DNA from: Butyriboletus loyo | Taxonomy: Eukaryota > Basidiomycota > Agaricomycetes > Boletales > Boletaceae | Length of the DNA stretch: 64,000 nucleotides | Direction: 5' to 3' | NCBI GenBank assembly: GCA_038093515.1 | Contig: JBBPSI010000071.1 | Location: 1 to 64,000, forward strand | Part shown: piece after piece, positions 57,501-64,000 of the stretch | Layout of the letters: the number at the start of each line of letters is the position of its first letter | Numbering within the stretch: position 1 is the first letter of the stretch | Translations under genes and position numbers: made by a program | The notes under the pieces: generated by a model | What the model was told of the DNA's origin: nothing | Databases searched by the model: none | Seen by the model: the letters and a program-made list of their open reading frames with translations, nothing else

Positions 57501-60500
57501 TCATGATATCTGCGGTATCGGTCTCCATGTCGAGGTTCGTCATCATACCCAGGGGAACGATATCGCCTACGGTAGGTTCCATCATCTGGTGAATAGGACC
57601 GAGAACGTCGATCGTCGTCGAGATGCCTGCGTCGGCGTAGTCGGCGAGAAGGTGAACGCGAGACTTCGCGAGGAGGGGAACGCGAGACTTCATGAGTACG
57701 CGGACGAGGACTTCCTGGACTATACCGACGTGATCCGCCAGTCGAGAGAGGAGGGAATGCATGTATGGTGGGGGATATGTGAACATGGTCATCGGATGGT
57801 GGCACAATTATGGTTGCAGGTACTGCAATTGGAGAACGATCCTGACTACTTTGAACGACCATGACAGGCGGCCTTGTGCTTGTCCTAGAACTTGCTCGAG
57901 ATGGTCCATATACCGATCCTGGTATCTGTACAGGCGGGTGGATGACAATGGGTGCTGGCTGCATAGGCATAGGGGGTTGTCCAATAGTTATACTCGGGGG
58001 CACAGCGATCCCAAGTTGGACTGGCGCGTCTGGTTGTCCTGGTCTAACAAGGATGGGTTCCGAGGTTACGCTCGGCTGGACTATATGTCTGACCGTTTGT
58101 TGAAGCAGGGGGCTGCCAACGGAATGCGCAACCGGCACAACAGCGGGTACATCGGCTCTGGGACTAGGAGGTGGCTGGAATGTCTGCTGGCTGGGTGTCG
58201 AGCTTCCCGAATCATGTCCGGTGTGCGACGGTGGAACGATTATCGTACCTTGCGCGAGCACCGGAAGAGGCGAACCCGATCCGGATGACGGTGTCGACGG
58301 TATCACTAGCTCGTCAAGGTCATGTTCTCTGGGAGTATATCCACCTGGACCCGGCGTGCGATATCCCTCGTACGGTGTTCCTGCGGGGCGAACGGGACCC
58401 ATAGGACCCATGTATTGCCCAGGTTCTGGCATTTCCATTCGCCATCCCAATGGTGGTTCAGGAATGACGGGGGAGAGGACGCTCGGCGACCGTTCGAACC
58501 CAGGCACGACCGGAGCCTGGGGACCAGCCGGTGGACCAAATCCAATTGGATACATGCCAGCGGGAACTACTGGTGGTATAGGGCCAGGAGGGACTGGTGG
58601 AATAATGAAACCACCTGCACCCTGACCAAAATTCACAGGCTCAACTGGAGGCCCTGCCTGAGGCTGCTGAGGTTGAGGCATAGGGATAGCTGCACAGAGT
58701 CAAGTATCAGAACTAAAATCATGTCGAACTCGAGGTATTGGCGCCAACCTGGTCCTACGCCAACACCCAAGCGGCTCAAGTCGGTCCTCAGCTGATCAAC
58801 GCGAGCAGTGACACCCCGCAACTCGGCTTGCCGATCTTGTACATCTCTTGCGAGCCAGTCATTGAGGCCACTCATGTACCTCATTAATTCACGCTGCTGA
58901 TCCACTGTTGCGAGTTGTGCGAGTCGGTGTTCCTATCGTCAACATTATCATCGCTGCCCGAGACATTATAAGGAATGCTCACTCGTAGAATTGCCATCAA
59001 CGTGTCAAATAGGGGTAGTTGAACAACTGTCTGAAGATTCGTCAATCAGATGTCGTGCGGGACATCTGGCATTACTTACCGGACCTGGTGGCATTGGGAC
59101 ATAAACTGGACCTTGGGCCTGATCACTTGGTCGTCTGGGTTGGCCATCTAGCACGGGAGGTGGTGGCACAATACCCCCCTGAACATAAAATACCTCAGCT
59201 CCACTCGGTTGCAACTGGCAGCACAGCATACCTCAGGTCGGCGTCGGTACCAACTAGTGGATCCAGTAACAGGGTCTTCTCCTCCTAGGTCTGGCGGGGC
59301 GGTGGGAGAGCGATCATACAAGCTTTCTGGCTGAAGTCGACATCAGACGAAGTTGCAAGGAGACAGCTGAAAAAACAACAACATACCAGCCAAGGCCCAG
59401 GAGGGCGGACTACTGGCCTCCGTTCTCGCGGTGGCTCTGGTTGGGACGGAGAGGGATGAGTGGTAGGTTCCGTTCTACGTGGACGAGGCGGTGTATCCTG
59501 AAGGGCTAGTTCCTCGGCCCTTGGCTGTCTTCTAGGGGGTTGAAGAGGGACTCTAGGTGGTGGAGGGCGTCGAAGAGGCCGATGCAACGTTTCTGGGGAC
59601 CAAATCGATTGTTGCGGGAACGGAGGTGCCGTCTCTGGCCTTAGTACCGGACTCGCGCTCCTGGACCGAGATGGCCTTGGAGCAGGTTGATAAACGAATG
59701 GAATCAGCTGGGGCGGTGGCTGGATATCTGAAGGAACCGGTGCAGGTGGTATATTCAGTAGCTCCATCAATTGTTCATCCAATGCAGGACCAGCTTGGCG
59801 GGGTGCAGGCATGTGAATGGGAAGACGGCCCCGTTCCCGTGCTCGGACCATACTCTCCCAACGAGAAAGCAAGCTATCTGCATCAGCTTGGGAATCCTCC
59901 GACTCTGTGACAGAACGCTCGTCCCTGTGTCCGCTTACTCTTGTGTCCGAGACTCGGACGGTCTCCGTTTCCTCTACGGCGGTCGTTCGTTGTTGTCGCT
60001 GAGTTGTAGCCTCTCGGGCATCGATTAACGTCTCAATGAGAGTCTGAATATGGTGCAACCGGTCAGATATTTCCGTATTGTCCTGCGGTGCAGGTCTAGC
60101 TTGTCGAAGCTCATCCAACATTTCGTTGGTTGATGTCTGTCCTTCCCAGAGCGCCGTCGTCTGTTCCCGTAATTGCGTCAGCATATTTCGGATAGTGGTC
60201 ATAGCAATTCCTTCCACTGGTCGGGCAGTTTCACTAGAGTCCGTAGACTCTGTAGAGGGCGTCGGTGAGGTAGGGGGAGGAGTAGGGGAAGATGATGATG
60301 AGGTAAGAGAGAGTGTCGGCCCAGGCGATGACTCGGAAGACGAGATGATCGACGGGGTAAAATCAGACGAAGGCGACGACGGTTCCGATGGCCAGGCAGG
60401 AGAAGGTGGAGGCATCAGCACTTCCTCTTCATCCGTACCCAAAAGGCTAAAGTCATCCGAATGATGGGAAGACAAGAAAGACCCAAAAGAAGTCGTTGAA

Positions 60501-63500
60501 CTGAGTGAAGGAGACCTGACAGGAGGTGGTGTGAGAGTGATTGGGACCAAACCCGGCCGCGATCGAGGTCCAACTGGCGCAGGTCTGGACTCCGAGATGA
60601 CGCTGATGGCACATACACCCTGGTCCCTATGCTCGGAGATGACACTGACGGCAGCGACAGACTGGTCTCTATGGGGAACAGCAAGAGGCTCTGGCCGTTC
60701 TGCGACGACAACCCTCTCGGTTGCAACCAAGTGGGTGCGTACGTATTCTGATAGATCGTATAGTTCATCTCGAATTATTCGTACGTTTTCGGAGATTTCG
60801 TGAGTCTCCTGACCCCTGAAACGGTCCAATTCGTGGATATGGTGGAGTAACCGGTCAATTTCGTGTGTTATGACCTCCGTGCCCTCGGTTTGCGTGTGCG
60901 TTGGTTCCGTCTCCAGTTCAGAATGGATGGAGGGCTTATTGGTCTGCGGAGTGCTGACACTGACACTGAGGGAAGGCGCAGGTGAAGAATGTACAGGTGA
61001 ATAAACAGGAGCAGGGGATTCGGGAAGTGGTACCATCGTTGGATGAGGGTACTACGCGCGATGAGAACACGAAACATACGGACTGCATGAGGTACTCACA
61101 AAATGCACTGAGCTTATACTTGAACTACGAAGACTTGACAAGAGGGAAGGTTCCGTTGATACCTCAGAAGGGGCCGGAACATCAGCCAGCGACACGACAT
61201 CGTCCTCCACCAGGCTGAATCTAGTCGAAAGACTGGAAACGCTGGACACCGTGGACGGAGTGCGAGACAAAGACGAAGATGTCGCAGACGTGATTGAGAA
61301 AGGGGTGGGGCCACTAGAGGGTGAGGAGACAGAATGGGTGACCGGAGCAGGCGGCGGCGGCGGCGCTGGTGGAAGAGGTGTTGATACTACTGAAGTGGTG
61401 ATCGTTTCTGTCATGGCCGTCAAGCTTCCGAAGCTGGTTAATGGAGAAACACTTGGACGCATAAATGATGTTTCGAAGGAGGCGTCATGCCCATCCTGAA
61501 TTTGAAGTGACTGCGTGAGAGGCGTCGGCTGAAGCTGCGACGACTCATATGAAAAGTCAGTTTCTGAAGCCCACTGGGACGGATGGATGGAAGGAGAGGA
61601 CTCCGTAGTCGCCAATGGGGCTGGAGATGAGAGGCCCTCTTCGCTCACGGGGAGATCGCTCATAACAAACTCGGAAGACTCGGTACTGGATACAGTGCGC
61701 ATCCGAGATGACTCGTCTTCAGAGCTCGACTCGGCGGTCGAAGGTAGAGGGATCGAAAGCTCGTCGGAGCTTACTATCGACGACGATGGGCGGACTACCG
61801 TCACCTCAAGATGCTCTGAGTCGAGGTCCCGACTGGCGGTCGATATAGTGGGACTGAACTCCGATGGAGGAAGCGGTACGGATTCGGGAGTGACGTTTGG
61901 AAGGACATCCGACTCCGAAGGTTGCAGCGAAGGAACGTCCGTAGGTGTTGGTGCCCTCTCGACGGGGAGATCGACGGCCCACGAAAGCGGTGTGCTCGCC
62001 TCGGAAGGGATCGTCCTGCATAAAGACGCGGTCTCGTAATGAGTTTCTGATGGCTCCGTACGCGGGCACTCGCAGAGCGCCGCCGTGACAAACTCTGTTT
62101 CCGTCTCCGTTTTGCACTTCTCCACAGTCATATATTCGGATGAGACATCCGAAGCACAGCGGTCCACCGTGTGAAACTCAGTGGAGGTCTCGGTTTTACA
62201 TTGTTCGACGGTCATATAGTCGGTTTCGGAAGGAATTGAAGGCAGTGACTTGAAGGATGCAGTCGACGGGGAATTGGCAGTTTCATACCCTTCACTACCC
62301 GAGCCGTCTGGGATCTCGAGAGCAGACAGGGCTGTGGTGGAAGGAGCAGGAGTCGGAGTACTGGAGCGGCTTCTTGTCCAGGTGCTTAACGTGGAGCGAC
62401 TCTGTGAGGCTGTGTAGCCCGAAGCCATGTTCTCCTTGTCAGAAAAGCAGTTCCTGCTATAGTGCCTCCTCCGAATCCCGGGGCTCCTGGACAAGGAAGA
62501 AGGGGAAGTTGAAGTGTAGCTGCTGTAAGTGTACGATCCATCATGCGAGTCACCTAAATAGGAGTTCGATTCGGTACGTCGGTAGGACAGCGTCGAAGGA
62601 ACAATTTGTGTATTTGAGCCACCGGACGTGAATTCGAACGCCGTCTCGTCAGTTACAATACCAGTCGTGGTCCGGTGCACGTCAGATGACGAAGTGGAAG
62701 AATCTGACATAGTATAGAATGAGTTTGTGGTGGTGTGAGGCTCACTGGATGATGTCCTCGAACCAGCGGAGAAGAAATTATCGTCCGAGATATCAGACAG
62801 GGGACGCGTCTTGGTTTTACCACTGGGGGGCGGGGTGACGCGCACTTCACCACCAAGCCTAGGACCGCTGGATACAGTCACCGGTGACCCATCGCCCAAG
62901 ATTACACCACCAACAAGACTTAAGCCGAACCCAAGGCCAGGCTTCGCATTCCTCGCTCGACTAACTGCGGAGGCGAACTCTTCGTCAAGATCAGTAAGCG
63001 AGCTTGTACGACGGAGGGAACTACTTCGACTGGCTCCAATGACACGTGGATCGCCGGGATAGAGGTACGACCGATTAGACACGGCTGCATCGTCTGTGGT
63101 ACGCGTATGGTGCGGAGGGAACGACGGAGCACGTGATAGCGATCCGGTGCTCGAAGAGTCTGAGAACGTATGCAGGTCCGACAGGCTGGGAATTGTGTGT
63201 AAAGGCGGGACAAACACAGTCGATGCTGAGCCGGAGCCAGGCCCAGCGCCAGAAGCACTGGTGGTACTCGTCATGGAGCGGATTGTTCTGATCGAGCCCG
63301 CAGGAGAACCAGGCTCTGAACGGCTCGGTAACGTAACGGAGCGATCCAACGCTTCCCTACGAGAGATTATCAATGAAAGAGACCTGTAGAAGTAAAAACA
63401 CGACATACCAGATAGCACTAACCCAACGGACTCTCTGCCTTGCACTTTCTGCAGCCAGCCGTTCGACGCCGTCACTGTACAGAAGCTGGAAAGGACATAA

Positions 63501-64000
63501 TAACTCCATCAAAGGAGGACAGTCACCCTCAGCGATTTGAGCGCGAGCGGCGATCGTCCCGACATCTTCTTTTGCGCTGGGGTGGCTCGGGGAGGGCACA
63601 GAGCGCACTTCGGTACAATTGAGCAAATCCAATGTTACGACGCCTCTGCCTCCGCCACGAGCAATCCAAGACAGGAGTAACATGTGTGGGTATAGCAATG
63701 CTTCGCAACGTTGCCAGCAATATGGAGGTCCGGAATGCACGTTTAAATACCACATATCACCAATACGGAGCGGCTAAAAGTCATGGTTAATGCTAAAAAA
63801 TTAAGAACATGCGGGCACAAACCTCTCGACTGTCCCGTGCGTAAGCACCCAAATCGGTCATATCAAAGGGTGGGGGGATAATACTGCTGTTGACGCTCTT
63901 TGGGGTCGTCGGTGGATTGTGAACGTTACCTGTATTCTCCGAAGTGGACTGCTGTTCCCTCTCGACCCGTGAGGCACGTCTACGGAGGCCAAAAATACGT
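54591..64000 (-). CDS. Giant PH-like-domain, coiled-coil and disordered protein (5' end outside window)
   Basis: At least 16 exons on the minus strand join in phase from the right edge to TAA 54593-54591, about 2,900 residues visible. The first exons encode a PH-like domain: PLRIGDMWYLNVHSGPPYCW, LLYPHMLLLSWIARGGGRG, then FQLLYSDGVERLAAESARQR and VRWVSAIW. About 750 Ser/Thr-rich residues follow, then about 550 more with helical pieces (HEIDRLLHHIHELDRFRGQE). Next come Pro-rich stretches, an Arg/Ser/Asp/Tyr-rich repeat array, a strong coiled coil (REEMARERELLAAERERERA), ANEQVPYNIQ, EVRMLLNEVGKLREERRN, RYGPGGEFDPDW and a proline run. It ends GLFGPRSPRDSYRG. Long proteins of this kind occur in agaricomycetes; their role is unknown, a membrane- or cortex-linked scaffold being my guess. 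Confidence 0.82.
56925..57400 (-). repeat. Three tandem 150-153-bp coding repeats
   Basis: Within the giant gene three nearly identical units encode about 50 residues each, starting DPEDRSSYRHPDDYPARR and ending PGRRSPERR. The word AGATGACCTATCTTCTGGGT recurs at 57071, 57221 and 57374, that is 150 and 153 bp apart. Units differ by few bases and one codon, showing recent expansion or gene conversion. The peptide is an Arg/Ser/Asp-rich disordered stretch resembling splicing-factor RS regions. Confidence 0.92.

Noticed and set aside
57376..57864. Plus-strand ORF of 162 codons over the repeats
   Set aside because: Antisense shadow of the Arg/Ser/Asp-rich coding repeats; no start context or family.
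1..64000. Search for CRISPR arrays, tRNA and rRNA genes
   Set aside because: No regularly spaced short repeats, no tRNA-like T-loop/acceptor pairing and no rRNA-like sequence were noticed; a dedicated scan could still find a tRNA I missed.

Overview
The window reads as nuclear DNA of a basidiomycete fungus, most likely an agaricomycete; a Rhizoctonia-like genome is my inference. Genes are dense and on both strands. They are cut by many GT-AG introns of about 40-70 nt, so most proteins had to be assembled from exons whose phases agree. A lone WD40 gene of the fungal NLR-propeller style and Ty3/Gypsy and Ty1/Copia remains fit that lineage. I found no rRNA, tRNA, CRISPR array or bacterial-style operon.

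Layout. 1-2.34 kb is mobile-element ground: a Gypsy-type Gag entering from the left edge, a probable LTR, then a decayed Copia RNase H end with its polypurine tract and 3' LTR. 2.7-9.4 kb holds a tandem duplication of a divergent gene pair (UPF0415/DUF1308 protein and NT-C2 protein) in which each copy has kept a different member intact; a third, inverted scrap lies at 10.7-11.1 kb. 9.8-29 kb carries core genes: mitochondrial ribosomal protein bL28m, a serine-rich membrane protein, a small acidic protein, cytosolic seryl-tRNA synthetase, the unfolded-protein sensor IRE1 divergent from JIP5, and an ALDH7-type dehydrogenase. 29.7-39.6 kb holds a coiled-coil-like protein, a CCCH zinc-finger protein, an F-box/WD40 protein and an Asterix-like ER protein. 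40.5-47.5 kb has a carboxylesterase pseudogene, an S9 peptidase, a lone WD40 gene and an alpha/beta hydrolase lacking the usual nucleophile serine. 48.8-53.1 kb holds the chromatin-remodelling subunit Rsc7, signal peptidase subunit SPC1, the 25-residue ribosomal protein eL41 and an unknown probable mitochondrial protein. 54.6 kb to the right edge is one giant minus-strand gene with a PH-like domain, long disordered stretches and coiled coils.

Themes. Several genes serve translation and the secretory pathway (SerRS, bL28m, eL41, JIP5, IRE1, SPC1, Asterix), but they are scattered housekeeping genes, not a cluster. No biosynthetic or defence cluster is visible. The most unusual findings are the reciprocal decay of the duplicated pair, two probable GC-AG introns, 11-nt and 20-nt exons, and the serine-less hydrolase.
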